52,457 nt of DNA, taken from positions 1 to 52,457 of the forward strand of contig CALAMQ010000010.1 of the NCBI GenBank assembly GCA_937925815.1. Reading direction: 5' to 3'. Position numbers and translations under genes: made by a program. Below the pieces are notes generated by a model, which was given only the letters and a program-made list of their open reading frames with translations, was not told the DNA's origin and made no database searches. Source of the DNA: an uncultured Granulosicoccaceae bacterium. Its GTDB lineage: Bacteria > Pseudomonadota > Gammaproteobacteria > CALCKW01. Positions 39,644 through 49,558 of the stretch are shown one piece after another. The stretch's first letter is position 1, and each line of letters begins with the position of its first letter.

Positions 39644-39748
39644 GTTGGAATCCGGTGGAAGACAGGCGAACCAGCCAGCGCGCAACAACGCGACAAGCCG
39701 CCTACAGTTATAGACAAAGCAGACACATTTCACGCAAGGACGCCACCG

Positions 39749-40456
39749 GTGCGGATCAAATACCCCCGTTTCAAAGTCAAAGCCGTGTCGTTCGACCTCG
39801 ACGACACCCTGTGGCCGATACAACCGATCCTGCAAGCTGCTGAGAAAAAGCTGTTCGCGTTGCTCGAAGCCGATTTCTCGCGCATCACCGACGCACTTGA
39901 CCTCGACGCGCTGCAAGCGCGGCGCATGGCTTTTTTCAAACCGCGAACCGAACTGCACCACGATCTCACCCGACTACGCCAATTGTACTTTGTCGACCTG
40001 TTGACTGAGTTTGGCTACGACAGCGGCGCTGACACCTTACTCGAACAATTTAAGCACTGGCGAAACGACGTCTCTCCCTACCCCGGCTGCGAAGCATTTC
40101 TAGAGACCTTGTCCGCACATTTTCCATTGGTCGCTTGCACCAATGGCAACGCCGACGTGTTTCAAACCCCTATCGGCCGTTACTTCACCGCCAGCATCCG
40201 CTCAGAAGAAGCCGGCGTCGCCAAACCGCATGCCGACATTTTCAAGCAGACCTGCGCCGCGGTCTCTGTGCGTGCATCTGACCTCGCCCACGTCGGAGAC
40301 AACACTGTGACCGACGTCATGGGTAGCCAACAATTTGGCTGTCACGGCATCTGGTACAACCCCGAACAACTGCCCTGGCCTCACAGCGGCCAACCCCCGC
40401 CACACGCAACCGTTGCCAACTACGACGAATTACTCGCGCTGTTGCAACCGAGTTGA
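39749..40456 (+). CDS. HAD-superfamily phosphatase, YigB-like
   Basis: 235 residues from GTG 39749, which has AAGGA 8 bases upstream; longer in-frame extension overlaps the divergent membrane gene. HAD motifs: I VSFDLDDTLWP (nucleophile Asp and acid Asp), II ACTNGNAD, III KPHADIF, IV HVGDNTVTDVMGSQQFG. The LDDTLWP and GIWYNP patterns resemble E. coli YigB, which dephosphorylates FMN and a riboflavin precursor; substrate not proven here. Confidence 0.88.
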   Translation: MRIKYPRFKVKAVSFDLDDTLWPIQPILQAAEKKLFALLEADFSRITDALDLDALQARRMAFFKPRTELHHDLTRLRQLYFVDLLTEFGYDSGADTLLEQFKHWRNDVSPYPGCEAFLETLSAHFPLVACTNGNADVFQTPIGRYFTASIRSEEAGVAKPHADIFKQTCAAVSVRASDLAHVGDNTVTDVMGSQQFGCHGIWYNPEQLPWPHSGQPPPHATVANYDELLALLQPS

Positions 40457-40552
40457 AAGCGCTGCAAGCCTGAGCAGCGTTTTTTTCACTCTCGCCCATC
40501 ACGCGGGCACCGTAGACTGCCGAGAAGCTGCAAAAATAGGACGAATAACGCG

Positions 40553-41584
40553 TTGAATACCTTCACACGTTTACTTGAAAGCCACGAGGTGTTGCTGGCC
40601 GACGGTGCCACCGGCACAAATCTCTTCGAGCTCGGGCTGCAAAGCGGTGACGCACCGGAACTCTGGAACGCGGAATTCCCCGAACGCATAAGGCAACACT
40701 ACCGCGCCTTCATCGACGCCGGCTCCGACCTGGTTCTGACCAACACCTTTGGTGGCAATAGCAGTCGGCTCGCGCTGCACAAGGCAGAGGGTCAGGTAAG
40801 GGAGCTCAACGTTGCAGCTGTCCATTTGCTGAAACAAGAAATAGAAGACAGCGGCCGAGACGTTGCCATTGCAGGATCAATGGGCCCGACCGGGGATATC
40901 CTCGAGCCCAGTGGACCACGCACGATAAGCGATGCCACTGAGATTTTCAGCGAGCAGGCACACGCGCTGGCCGACGGCGGCGCCGATGTGCTGTGGCTCG
41001 AAACGCTGTCATCTCGCGAGGAGTGCCTGGCGGCAGTGACCGGCGCGGCCGAGACAGGCTTGCCCGTGGTGATGACCATGAGCTTTGATACCAATGGCCG
41101 AACCATGATGGGCCTGACGCCAGAGGACGTGTTGCTGATGCAAGCGGACCTCCCCTGCAAGCTGCACGCCTGGGGTGGAAACTGCGGCCTTGGCGCGTCT
41201 GAAATCATTGCGGCATTGCTGAACGCGCGCGTCGCTAACCACGCTGACAAGAACCCGCCACCCTTTGTCGCCAAAGCCAACTGCGGAATCCCACAATACG
41301 AAGACGGCAAGATCGTGTACTCCGGCACGCCGGAACTCATGGCCCGCTATACAGAACTTGCCATTGACGCCGGCGCGCGCATAGTGGGCGGTTGCTGTGG
41401 CACGACCCCGGGACACATTGCGGCCATGCGTGAGATCATCGACAACCACAAGCGTGGCACGCAACCCAGTGCGGAGCATATTGTCAACGAGCTCGGTGAA
41501 TTGACTGACGGCACTTGGGCGTTGATCAATGGCACTACGCCAAAAAAACCGTCGCGACCCAGCCGCCGCAGGCCTCGCCAATAA
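40553..41584 (+). CDS. bmt: Betaine-homocysteine S-methyltransferase family enzyme
   Basis: 343 residues, TTG start at 40553. Homocysteine S-methyltransferase fold: LLADGATGTNLFELGL, LTNTFGGNS, AGSMGPTGDIL, and the three zinc Cys in GGNCG and GGCCGTTPGH. The length and C-terminal part fit the bacterial betaine-dependent type, which converts glycine betaine plus homocysteine to dimethylglycine plus methionine. The adjacent sarcosine oxidase operon supports betaine as the methyl donor; other donors (S-methylmethionine, dimethylsulfoniopropionate) are not excluded. Confidence 0.85.
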   Translation: MNTFTRLLESHEVLLADGATGTNLFELGLQSGDAPELWNAEFPERIRQHYRAFIDAGSDLVLTNTFGGNSSRLALHKAEGQVRELNVAAVHLLKQEIEDSGRDVAIAGSMGPTGDILEPSGPRTISDATEIFSEQAHALADGGADVLWLETLSSREECLAAVTGAAETGLPVVMTMSFDTNGRTMMGLTPEDVLLMQADLPCKLHAWGGNCGLGASEIIAALLNARVANHADKNPPPFVAKANCGIPQYEDGKIVYSGTPELMARYTELAIDAGARIVGGCCGTTPGHIAAMREIIDNHKRGTQPSAEHIVNELGELTDGTWALINGTTPKKPSRPSRRRPRQ

Positions 41585-41593
41585 GGCAACTGA

Positions 41594-42811
41594 TCAGCGC
41601 AAGCGATACCGCAGCGCGGTGCTCAATCGACCTTTGAGACCTGCCACCGCGTCGGCATCGCTACGCGACACGCTGAGGGCAATATTGATTTCAAAGGTGT
41701 TGCTGATGTCGTAGACAAATCCGCTTGCCAGCGTGTCGTCACGCACGCCGTCGATTGCGGTGTGTTGCCAGTTATTGACCCAATCAACGGTGTCCGAAAG
41801 CTCAAAAGTGTAAGTCAATTGATTGCGAAATACGCCGCTATCATGCTGTTCCAGTGAACGACTAAAGCGCGCGTCTTCGATCAATTGCCCGCGGTTTCCA
41901 AAGGGTTTGGCGTAGCGCATTGTGAGGTTGATCGCTTGGTCACCCGCGTTGCCCACCGGGTCAGACACAACGTAGCCTATGCCAACCCGAGCAACGAAAC
42001 CGTGTTCCCGGGTGTTGATGTTCTCGCGCACCAGCACCTCGTCCACTTTGATCACACCGAGCGCGCCCAAGCCCTTGCCACCAATCAGACCGGCGCCGAT
42101 AAGGGTTTCTTCGATTTCATCGAACCACGCCTCACGGTATCCGTCATCACCGAGCCGCGCGCGGTATTCCTCCTCGCGATTGATGCTCTGTGCCAAATGC
42201 AACAGCACCACGTCGGAGGGATAGAAGGTGATTAAATTGTAGCGCGAGAGTTCTTCCACCAAGCGCAGCGCCTTGGCGAGTGAGGTGGCATTGATCACTC
42301 GCCCGTAGCCTACGCCCGCCTGCACATTGGCAAAGGGATCACTGCCGGGAGAATCATCGCGGTACTCAAGGCCGGTGAACCAGAATTGGTTGGGGTTTCT
42401 TTCGAGGTAGTTGTCGTAGTTCGCGATCGCCTGGCTTGCGATGTTGTCGGTGCTCGAATCACCGCGTTGATTTCCGCGTGACACCGTGCCCGTCGCACTC
42501 GCCTCGACGCTCCACACCAACGGCAGCGTACTCAACACGCGCCGGTAGTTGGCGTTGATTGTGAGGTCGAAGCTGTTCTGAAAGTCAGACAGCGGCAGCG
42601 TGCCACCGCTGTCAATGGCAGCTTGCGACTGCGCCTGATTCGCAATCTCCGCGTTATAGGCGGTGTTGTTGGCCACGAACTGCCCGGTGACAAAAGCCTC
42701 TTCCCACTGACTATTGGGATCAACGTAGTCATCGAGCGAGATCGCCAGCAACTGTGTGGGCAGTGCCACAAGCCACAGCGCAGACACCACCGCCCTACAG
42801 CTCAACCGCAC
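41594..42811 (-). CDS. Putative outer-membrane beta-barrel protein near sox operon
   Basis: 405 residues from GTG 42811, which has GGAG 8 bases upstream and gives a signal peptide (MRLSCRAVVSALWLVALPTQLLA). The mature part starts ISLDDYVDPNSQWEEAF and is rich in alternating strands (FWFTGLEYRDD, FANVQAGVGYGRVI, FVARVGIGYVVSD, INLTMRYAKPF, NQLTYTFELSDTVDWVNNWQH, INIALSVSRSD) ending ...LSTALRYRLR, like DUF481-type salt-induced outer-membrane proteins. The terminal residue is Arg, not the usual Phe. It follows soxG by 113 bases on the same strand. Function unknown; uptake of a sox substrate is speculation. Confidence 0.72.
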   Translation of the reverse strand: MRLSCRAVVSALWLVALPTQLLAISLDDYVDPNSQWEEAFVTGQFVANNTAYNAEIANQAQSQAAIDSGGTLPLSDFQNSFDLTINANYRRVLSTLPLVWSVEASATGTVSRGNQRGDSSTDNIASQAIANYDNYLERNPNQFWFTGLEYRDDSPGSDPFANVQAGVGYGRVINATSLAKALRLVEELSRYNLITFYPSDVVLLHLAQSINREEEYRARLGDDGYREAWFDEIEETLIGAGLIGGKGLGALGVIKVDEVLVRENINTREHGFVARVGIGYVVSDPVGNAGDQAINLTMRYAKPFGNRGQLIEDARFSRSLEQHDSGVFRNQLTYTFELSDTVDWVNNWQHTAIDGVRDDTLASGFVYDISNTFEINIALSVSRSDADAVAGLKGRLSTALRYRLR

Positions 42812-42924
42812 TGATATCGCTCCACAATCCCCTCCAGTGGCGGCCAACCCGCCGTCTTCTGCGGCTATTGTACCCCTCCTCGCGCTGGGACGGCGTAATC
42901 GGCGCGGGTCTCCACGCCCTGCAC

Positions 42925-43500
42925 TCAGTGGTTGTATTCCCGCGCCGCTTCGCAGAGGTAGTCCCAGAGATACTCCGCGTGGCTCCAACGCACACACAAA
43001 ACAGCTTGGTCATCTCGCACCATATGCAGCAATACAGAGCATTTAGCCATGCGCGTCGCAGCCTGAGACCCAGCCGGGAACCCCTCTGCACTGACGTCTA
43101 GCGGCGTGAGTTTAGCGAGAACGTCACGCGTGGCCTGACCACTGAGCGCGAGCTCGGTGTAATAGTCACTGACATCGACCGCAGAGGCATGGCATTGGCC
43201 AAATGCGTCACGCAACTGCGCAAGGGTGTCCTCAACGGCGTCAAGTTCACATTGCAGACGCCACTCATCCGGTCCGAGGCACCACAGGCTCGCCTGACCA
43301 GACTCCACGCGTTGGCCAACTTGCGTCGGCAAAGCGCCACTGAAACGCGCGCTGAGTGCCTCGACAAACGCCGAGTCGCCAGCGTTGCCGCGCAACGACA
43401 CCTTGCCCGACAAGGGCCTTTCCTCGAGGCTTAGCGCACCGAGCAGCAGTGGTAAATCTGCCAAGGGCGTACGTGCAACCGGTGTTGGGAATGTATTCAT
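42925..43500 (-). CDS. soxG: Sarcosine oxidase gamma subunit
   Basis: 191 residues; the ATG at 43500 overlaps the soxA TGA by one base. SoxG pattern: LLLGALSLEERPLSGKVSLRGN, LGPDEWRLQCELD, VDVSDYYTELALSGQATRDVLAKLTPLDV, WSHAEYLWDYLCEAAREY. Small structural subunit of the four-subunit enzyme. Fourth gene of the soxBDAG operon. Confidence 0.93.
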   Translation of the reverse strand: MNTFPTPVARTPLADLPLLLGALSLEERPLSGKVSLRGNAGDSAFVEALSARFSGALPTQVGQRVESGQASLWCLGPDEWRLQCELDAVEDTLAQLRDAFGQCHASAVDVSDYYTELALSGQATRDVLAKLTPLDVSAEGFPAGSQAATRMAKCSVLLHMVRDDQAVLCVRWSHAEYLWDYLCEAAREYNH

Positions 43501-46493
43501 CAACTTTTCACTCGCTCGCCTGCGGCGTCCACGAAAACCGGGTCGACCACCTTTGCTCGCACCCGCCGCCCGTCAATCAATGGCAGGTCAACCCAGTCGC
43601 CTTTCCGCTTGAAACCGCCTTGGATAACCGCCAGCGCAATGGACCGCCCACCATCGACATTGGGGCTGAAGTAGCTCGATGTCACGTGTCCGATCATCGG
43701 CATCGGTGGTGCGGCGCGAAGCTCGGAGACCACGTGCGCACCCTCGGGCAGAACCAGGCTTGGGTCTTCACTGAGCAGGCCGACGAGTTGTTTGCGCCCG
43801 TCGCGCGACGTGTCGCTTCGCGTGAGCGAGCGCTTGCCGAGGAAATCCGCTTTCTTCTTACTGACAATCCAGTCCATGTCGAGATCGGAAGGTGTCATCG
43901 TGCCATCCGAATCTTGGCCAACGATGATAAAGCCCTTCTCTGCGCGCAGGACGTGCATGGTCTCGGTGCCGTAGATCACCATGTCGTGCGCGGCCCCAGC
44001 CGCGACCATCTGCTCCCAGACAAAGCGTCCGTAACGCGCAGGCACATTGACCTCAAACGCCTGCTCACCGGTGAAACTGATGCGAAAGACGCGAGCGGGC
44101 ACGCCGGCTAATTGGATTTCCTTGAATCCCATGAATGGCAACGCGTCATTGCTGACGTCATCCTCAGTCAACGCTTCAAGCACCGCGCGCGCACGCGGCC
44201 CATTTAAAGCCATCACCGCCCACTGCTCTGTCACGCTGGTTGCGTGTACCCGCTTGTCCGGCCACTCGGTCTGCAACCATTCCTCAATCCAGCCGAGCAC
44301 CCGCGCCGCGCCACCGGTGGTGGTGGTCATGTGGTAGTGGTTCTCAGCAACGCGCGTGGTGACACCGTCGTCGAACACCATGCCGTGTTCATTGAGCATC
44401 AACCCGTAGCGGCACTTGCCAACGGCGAGCCCACCCCAGGCGTTGGTGTAAAGCATGTCGAGCAACCAGGCGACGTCCTCGCCTTGTAAATCGATCTTGC
44501 CAAGCGTCGAAGCATCAAAAAGGCCTACTCCCTCGCGAACGGCCTGACACTCGCGACGCACGGCGGCGTCCATGTCTTCACCGGGCTTGGGGTAGTAGCG
44601 CGCGCGCTTCCAATCTCCGACATCCTCGAACACCGCGCCGTGATCCGCTTGCCAGTCGTGGATGGGTGTCTTGCGCACCATGTGGAAGAGGTGTCGCCGA
44701 TTTTGCCCGACAATCGCGCCAAAAGTCAGCGGTGTGTAGGGCGGCCTAAACGTCGTGACACCCACTTCCGGCACGGTGATACCGCGTGAACTCGCGAGGA
44801 TGCCAATGGCATTGACGTTAGAGGTCTTGCCCTGGTCAGTTGCCATGCCAGTAGTGGTATAGCGTTTGGTGTGTTCAATCGACTCAAAGCCCTCGCGCTG
44901 GGCGAGCCACAAGTCTGCTGCGGTGGCATCGTTTTGAAACTCATGGAAGTGTTTCTTTGGACCCTCACCCACAGGGTGATCACACGGGACCACCCAGAGC
45001 GGACGAAGCGCGCCAATGCTCGCAACGCGCTCCGCACTCGGTGCAGGACCCGTTGCGCCACCAGCTGCCCAACCCGCATTCAATGCCTGATCAAGAGAAA
45101 ACTCGCCGTCACAGGCGCCAACACTACTGTGCGGCATGGTGCTCGCACACGCGGCAGGCGCGTAAGTGTGGGTGTCTTCGAGCCAGCGCAATTTGCCTTT
45201 GGCTTGGCTGTGCAAATGCACAGCGGGGTTCCAGCCACCACTCGAGCACGCGCTGTCACAGGGCACTTTTTGCACCGGCCCATCCACACGCGTCCCGTCA
45301 GCGCTGAGCGCCATCACGTCTACAGATTGCAGGCCGTTGCGGTAGCTCACACCGGTGATTGCAGAGCCCATCATGCGGGTCACGCCTGCTGCATCGGCGC
45401 CGCGCTCAGCTGCGTCTCCCGCCGTGTCCCGGCAATCGACCAGGGTGACCGCCACGCCCGCTGATGCGGCATCTATTGCGGTGCTATAGGCAGAATCGTT
45501 GTTGGTGAACACCACCAGACGTCGCCCGGGCAACACGCCGAAACGGTGCTGATAGGTGCGCACCGCTGAGGCGAGCAGAATGCCTGGACGGTCGTTGTCA
45601 GCAAACACCAGCGGCCTCTCAATCGCGCCGGTTGCAAGCACCACCGATTTTGCTCGGAACTTCCACAGGCGCTGGCGGGGCAGATCGTCTGACGCCTGCG
45701 GTCCGAGGTGGGCTGTAACGTGCTCGGTTGCAATCAGGTAGTTGTAATCAAAGTAGCCCGTCAGCGTGGTGCGGGTGAGCACCCTGACGCACGGGTGCTC
45801 GGCGAGTTCGGCGCGCACACCCGCCACCCAGTCGAGCGCGCTCTGACCGTCAATGGTGTCCCGACTGCCAAGTAAAGACCCGCCAAGTTGTGGGTTCTCA
45901 TCAACCAGAACCACACGCTTTCCGGCGCGCGCGCCGGACAGGGCCGCAGCCAAGCCCGCTGGACCCGCACCGACAACGAGCAACTCGGGCTGATCATGGC
46001 GGTGTTCGTAGCGGTCAGGATCGGGCAAACGTGGCGACACGCCAAGACCGGCGGCCCGACGAATCACGTGTTCATAAGTCATCCACAGGCGCTCTGGCCA
46101 CATGAAGGTCTTGTAGTAGAAGCCCGCCGGGAAGAACCTGGACAGCCAGCTGTTGACCACACCGATGTCGTACTTGAGGCTCGGCCAGCGGTTTTGACTG
46201 CAAGCGTTCAGGCCATCGTAGAGTTCAATGGCCGTGGCGCGCGTATTGGGCTCGGTGTGCGCACCGCGCTCGAGTTGAATGAGCGCATTGGGCTCTTCAG
46301 AACCCGCTGCGAGCAAACCCCGAGGCCGGTGGTATTTGAAGCTGCGCCCGAGCAAGGTCACACCATTAGCCATCAATGCAGAGGCCAGCGTGTCACCCGG
46401 ATGACCCGTGTACGTCTTACCATCAAACTCAAAGGACAGCGTGCGAGAACGGTCTATTAGGCCGCCAGCGGGCAGACGATTATCTTGCGTCAT
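43500..46493 (-). CDS. soxA: Sarcosine oxidase alpha subunit
   Basis: 997 residues, the usual size. The N-terminal ferredoxin-like part has FEFDGKTYTGHPGDTLASALMANGV; then the dinucleotide motif LLVVGAGPAGLAAALSGARAGKRVVLVDENPQLGGSL (about 165-205), the NAD-binding oxidoreductase part, and a C-terminal GcvT-like tetrahydrofolate domain (about 590-990; RECQAVREGVGLFDASTLGKIDLQG, FEVNVPARYGRFVWEQMV). The enzyme oxidises sarcosine to glycine; the methyl group goes to tetrahydrofolate. The ATG overlaps soxD by 4 bases. Confidence 0.97.
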   Translation of the reverse strand: MTQDNRLPAGGLIDRSRTLSFEFDGKTYTGHPGDTLASALMANGVTLLGRSFKYHRPRGLLAAGSEEPNALIQLERGAHTEPNTRATAIELYDGLNACSQNRWPSLKYDIGVVNSWLSRFFPAGFYYKTFMWPERLWMTYEHVIRRAAGLGVSPRLPDPDRYEHRHDQPELLVVGAGPAGLAAALSGARAGKRVVLVDENPQLGGSLLGSRDTIDGQSALDWVAGVRAELAEHPCVRVLTRTTLTGYFDYNYLIATEHVTAHLGPQASDDLPRQRLWKFRAKSVVLATGAIERPLVFADNDRPGILLASAVRTYQHRFGVLPGRRLVVFTNNDSAYSTAIDAASAGVAVTLVDCRDTAGDAAERGADAAGVTRMMGSAITGVSYRNGLQSVDVMALSADGTRVDGPVQKVPCDSACSSGGWNPAVHLHSQAKGKLRWLEDTHTYAPAACASTMPHSSVGACDGEFSLDQALNAGWAAGGATGPAPSAERVASIGALRPLWVVPCDHPVGEGPKKHFHEFQNDATAADLWLAQREGFESIEHTKRYTTTGMATDQGKTSNVNAIGILASSRGITVPEVGVTTFRPPYTPLTFGAIVGQNRRHLFHMVRKTPIHDWQADHGAVFEDVGDWKRARYYPKPGEDMDAAVRRECQAVREGVGLFDASTLGKIDLQGEDVAWLLDMLYTNAWGGLAVGKCRYGLMLNEHGMVFDDGVTTRVAENHYHMTTTTGGAARVLGWIEEWLQTEWPDKRVHATSVTEQWAVMALNGPRARAVLEALTEDDVSNDALPFMGFKEIQLAGVPARVFRISFTGEQAFEVNVPARYGRFVWEQMVAAGAAHDMVIYGTETMHVLRAEKGFIIVGQDSDGTMTPSDLDMDWIVSKKKADFLGKRSLTRSDTSRDGRKQLVGLLSEDPSLVLPEGAHVVSELRAAPPMPMIGHVTSSYFSPNVDGGRSIALAVIQGGFKRKGDWVDLPLIDGRRVRAKVVDPVFVDAAGERVKS

Positions 46494-46780
46494 GATACGC
46501 GCTCGAGATCAGCCGGCGGCGCTTCACCGGGCTTGTAAAATGCGAGAAATTCGTCTGTCGCTGTGTTTCGCGCCGCGTTAAACCAGCGCCCACACCCGTG
46601 ATCGTGAGTCCAGCGTTCAAGGTGGACGCCTTTTACATTCTTGCGAAAGAAGACGTAGTCACCCCACGCGGCATCATCCATCTCGAGGGAATTTTCCGGG
46701 CGTGCGATGTGCGCTTCACCGTGGCAATGAAATTCAGTCTGGTCGCGCTCGCCACACCAAGGACATGAAATCAAGAACAT
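46490..46780 (-). CDS. soxD: Sarcosine oxidase delta subunit
   Basis: 96 residues, typical. It binds zinc; the ligands are visible as ISCPWCGERDQTEF (two Cys) and the C-terminal HDHGCGRWFNAARNT. It lies between soxB (14-base gap) and soxA (4-base overlap). Confidence 0.96.
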   Translation of the reverse strand: MFLISCPWCGERDQTEFHCHGEAHIARPENSLEMDDAAWGDYVFFRKNVKGVHLERWTHDHGCGRWFNAARNTATDEFLAFYKPGEAPPADLERVS

Positions 46781-46794
46781 TGTGCGTCTCCAGG

Positions 46795-48039
46795 TCAGTG
46801 CGCGACAGCGGATGCGGCGCCTTCGTCAACCAAGGCCCCGCTGTTAAAGCGGTCCATCGAAAACGGCGCAGCTATCGCGTGCATGTCGCCATTGGCGAGA
46901 GAATGTGCGAACACGTGGCCAGAGCCTGGTGTGCACTTGAAGCCACCAGTGCCCCAACCGCAATTAAAATACAAGTTGCGCACTGGCGTTTTACTGATGA
47001 TCGGTGAGCGGTCCACTGTGACATCAACAATACCTCCCCACTGGCGCAGCATGCGCATGCGGGTAAACAAGGGATACATCTCGCAAATCGCTTGCAAGGT
47101 GTCTTCTATGATGTCGTAGCTGCCGCGCTGGGTGTAGGAGTTGTAGGCGTCAGAACTCGCGCCAATGACCAACTCACCTTTGTCAGATTGACTGATGTAG
47201 GCGTGCACCCCATTTGACATGATCACGCAATCCACCACCGGCTTCACAGGTTCGGAGACCAATGCCTGAAGGGGGAACGATTCAAGCGGCATACGAAACC
47301 CTGCCATCTCCGCCATCACTGACGAGTGCCCAGCTGTGACCACCCCCACAGTCTTCGCACCGATCCGCCCGCGCGAGGTTTGCACACCTGTGACCGTGCC
47401 GTCTTGAATATCAAAGCCCGTCACTTCACAGTTTTGAATGATGTCGACGCCGGCGGCATCAGCCGCACGGGCGTATCCCCAGGCGACAGCATCGTGGCGC
47501 GCAGTGCCGCCGCGTTTTTGCAACAGCGCGCCAAGCACGGGGTAGCGCCCTTCCATGGACATAAAGGGCACCATCTCGCGCACTTGTTCTGGGCTCAAAA
47601 ATTCGCTGTCGATGCCATTGAGGTAGATGGCGTTGCCGCGGCGTTGAATCTCCTGCATGTCGTGGACGCTGTGCGCCAAATGCAACAGCCCGCGAGGCGA
47701 GTACATCACGTTGTAGTTGAGTGCCTGAGACAGACCCTGCCAAAGCTGCATCGCGTGGCCGTAGAGTGCGGCGGATTCATCCCACAAGTAGTTTGAGCGA
47801 ACAATAGTGGTGTTGCGCCCCGTATTGCCTCCGCCGAGCCACCCTTTCTCGATCACGGCGACGTTGGTGATACCGCATTCTGTGGCGAGGTAATACGCTG
47901 TCGCCAAGCCGTGTCCACCACCGCCGACGATTACGACGTCGTATTCGCGCTTGGGGTCTGGGCTACGCCAAGCACGTTGCCAATTCTGGTGATAGCTGAA
48001 GGCATTGCGCACCAGCGAGAAGACGGAATATCGCGACAT
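46795..48039 (-). CDS. soxB: Sarcosine oxidase beta subunit
   Basis: 414 residues. Residues about 30-80 form the FAD motif [41 protein letters not shown] carries the His expected to bind FMN covalently; [31 protein letters not shown] is the C-terminal signature. This subunit holds the sarcosine oxidation site. First gene of soxBDAG. Its promoter should lie in the 228-base gap 48040-48267, where TATAAC (48093-48088 on the minus strand) is the only good -10-like element. Confidence 0.97.
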   Translation of the reverse strand: MSRYSVFSLVRNAFSYHQNWQRAWRSPDPKREYDVVIVGGGGHGLATAYYLATECGITNVAVIEKGWLGGGNTGRNTTIVRSNYLWDESAALYGHAMQLWQGLSQALNYNVMYSPRGLLHLAHSVHDMQEIQRRGNAIYLNGIDSEFLSPEQVREMVPFMSMEGRYPVLGALLQKRGGTARHDAVAWGYARAADAAGVDIIQNCEVTGFDIQDGTVTGVQTSRGRIGAKTVGVVTAGHSSVMAEMAGFRMPLESFPLQALVSEPVKPVVDCVIMSNGVHAYISQSDKGELVIGASSDAYNSYTQRGSYDIIEDTLQAICEMYPLFTRMRMLRQWGGIVDVTVDRSPIISKTPVRNLYFNCGWGTGGFKCTPGSGHVFAHSLANGDMHAIAAPFSMDRFNSGALVDEGAASAVAH

Positions 48040-48225
48040 TGGCCGGGTCCTGGCGTCGGTTCGGGGAACAGGGCCGAGATCGCATCGTTATAGCGTCAAC
48101 CCGTCGCGATTGTAGGGAGGCCGGTGCACGACGAGTTACTCAAATGCGACGCGCGCAGACCGCCACTGCACCGTCGATTGCCCTGCACGCGAGAGTAGCA
48201 TTGCACCAAGCTGCGCGCAGAGCGG

Positions 48226-48262
48226 CGCATGGCACAACCGTTGAACACGGCCGTGCCATGCG
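48226..48262 (-). terminator. Terminator-like hairpin after ald
   Basis: Arms CGCATGGCAC (48226-48235) and GTGCCATGCG (48253-48262) are perfect, with an inner CCGT/ACGG stem. It starts 6 bases after the ald stop. No T run follows on the minus strand. Confidence 0.5.
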
Positions 48263-48267
48263 GCTTA

Positions 48268-49389
48268 TCAAACAGCGTTCAACATCGCCTCGGCGTCAAA
48301 TATGTCGAGACCAAGACTTGTCCCAACTTCCTCGTGCACCACTTTGCCGTTCATCACGTTCAATCCACGGCGAAGATGGACGTCATCAAGCAAGGCCTGC
48401 TTGTAGCCCTTGTTCGCCAGAGCGAGCGCGTGCGGCAGAGTCGCGTTGTTAAGCGCGTAGGTGCTGGTGCGTGGCACTGCGCCGGGCATGTTCGCAACGC
48501 AGTAATGCACAACACCGTCAACTTCATAGGTGGGCTCTGCGTGCGTGGTCGCGTGTGAGGTTTCAAAGCAACCACCCTGATCAATTGCCACATCCACCAA
48601 GACAGCACCCGGGTTCATGCCGCCAACAAGATCACGTGTGACCAACTTGGGCGCGGACGCACCGGGAATCAACACTGCACCGATGACCAAGTCTGCTTCG
48701 AGCACATGCCGTTCGAGTGCGTCGTGGGTCGAATAGACCGTGCGGGCGCGGCCTTCAAACTGTGCATCCAACGCCCGCAGCGTGTCGACGCTTCGGTCGA
48801 GCACAGTGACATCAGCACGCATGCCCACTGCCATTTCCGCGGCGTTGCGTCCGACAACGCCACCGCCAATGACCACCACTTTGGCCGGCTCCACACCGGG
48901 AACGCCGGCGAGCAACAACCCGCGACCACCGGCGGGCTTTTCCAACGCAGACATACCAGCCTGAATTGACAGACGGCCGGCGACTTCTGACATGGGTGCC
49001 AAAAGCGGCAAGCCGCCACGTGGCGAGGTCACGGTTTCATAGGCCACACAGACGGCACCGGAGTTGAGCAGATCGCGTGTTTGATCCGGGTCAGGCGCAA
49101 GATGGAGGTAGGTATAGAGGAGCTGCCCTTCGCGCAGCATCGCGCGCTCAACCGCCTGCGGCTCTTTGACCTTAACGATCATATCCGCCTCAGCAAATAT
49201 CTGCTCAGCTGTGTCGACGATCACTGCGCCTGCGGCGGTGTATGCCGTGTCATCGGCGCCAATGCCGACACCGGCGCTCGACTGCATCATCACGCTGTGG
49301 CCGGCGCGCACCAATTCGGCGGCGGCAGTGGGTGTCAAACCGACGCGGTACTCGTGGTTCTTAATTTCCTTCGGGCAACCGATTTTCAT
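48268..49389 (-). CDS. ald: Alanine dehydrogenase
   Basis: Reversible NAD-dependent deamination of L-alanine to pyruvate. 373 residues from ATG 49389, which has AGGA upstream; the frame is open earlier but without family sequence. N-terminal KIGCPKEIKNHEYRVGLTPTAAAELVRAGH, NAD motif VVVIGGGVVGRNAAEMAVGMRADVTVLDRS, VIGAVLIPGASAPKLV and the MVDVAIDQGGCFE block (VLVDVAIDQGGCFETS). It diverges from an Lrp-type regulator, the standard arrangement for ald. Confidence 0.97.
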   Translation of the reverse strand: MKIGCPKEIKNHEYRVGLTPTAAAELVRAGHSVMMQSSAGVGIGADDTAYTAAGAVIVDTAEQIFAEADMIVKVKEPQAVERAMLREGQLLYTYLHLAPDPDQTRDLLNSGAVCVAYETVTSPRGGLPLLAPMSEVAGRLSIQAGMSALEKPAGGRGLLLAGVPGVEPAKVVVIGGGVVGRNAAEMAVGMRADVTVLDRSVDTLRALDAQFEGRARTVYSTHDALERHVLEADLVIGAVLIPGASAPKLVTRDLVGGMNPGAVLVDVAIDQGGCFETSHATTHAEPTYEVDGVVHYCVANMPGAVPRTSTYALNNATLPHALALANKGYKQALLDDVHLRRGLNVMNGKVVHEEVGTSLGLDIFDAEAMLNAV

Positions 49390-49540
49390 ATTCTTGGTCC
49401 TGGTAAAAGGCGCCAGTTCGATGCCGCGCCTTGGTGTACTTGTTCGCGCACATTCTGGACGCAATCCGGTCGAATTTCGTTGTTATGTGCGATTGTTTTG
49501 CCATATCCACACAATTTTTGATTGCATACACAGTGTTTGG

Positions 49541-49554
49541 CGAAATATTATTCG
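49541..49554. promoter_or_regulatory. Possible Lrp-type binding site
   Basis: CGAA, six A/T bases, TTCG, directly before the regulator's ATG in the AT-rich half of the 169-base ald/lrp gap. Lrp-family sites are AT-rich imperfect palindromes of this kind, so it could serve autoregulation. Weak evidence. Confidence 0.3.
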
Positions 49555-49558
49555 ATAT

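Noticed and set aside
39458-39961. N-terminal extensions of both the HAD gene and the DUF599 gene
   Set aside because: They overlap each other divergently and lack family sequence; starts at 39749 (good ribosome site) and 39643 fit the families.
48040-48267. Glycine riboswitch before soxB
   Set aside because: The expected paired aptamer core motifs were not found; the strong hairpin there lies directly after the ald stop and better fits an ald 3' end.
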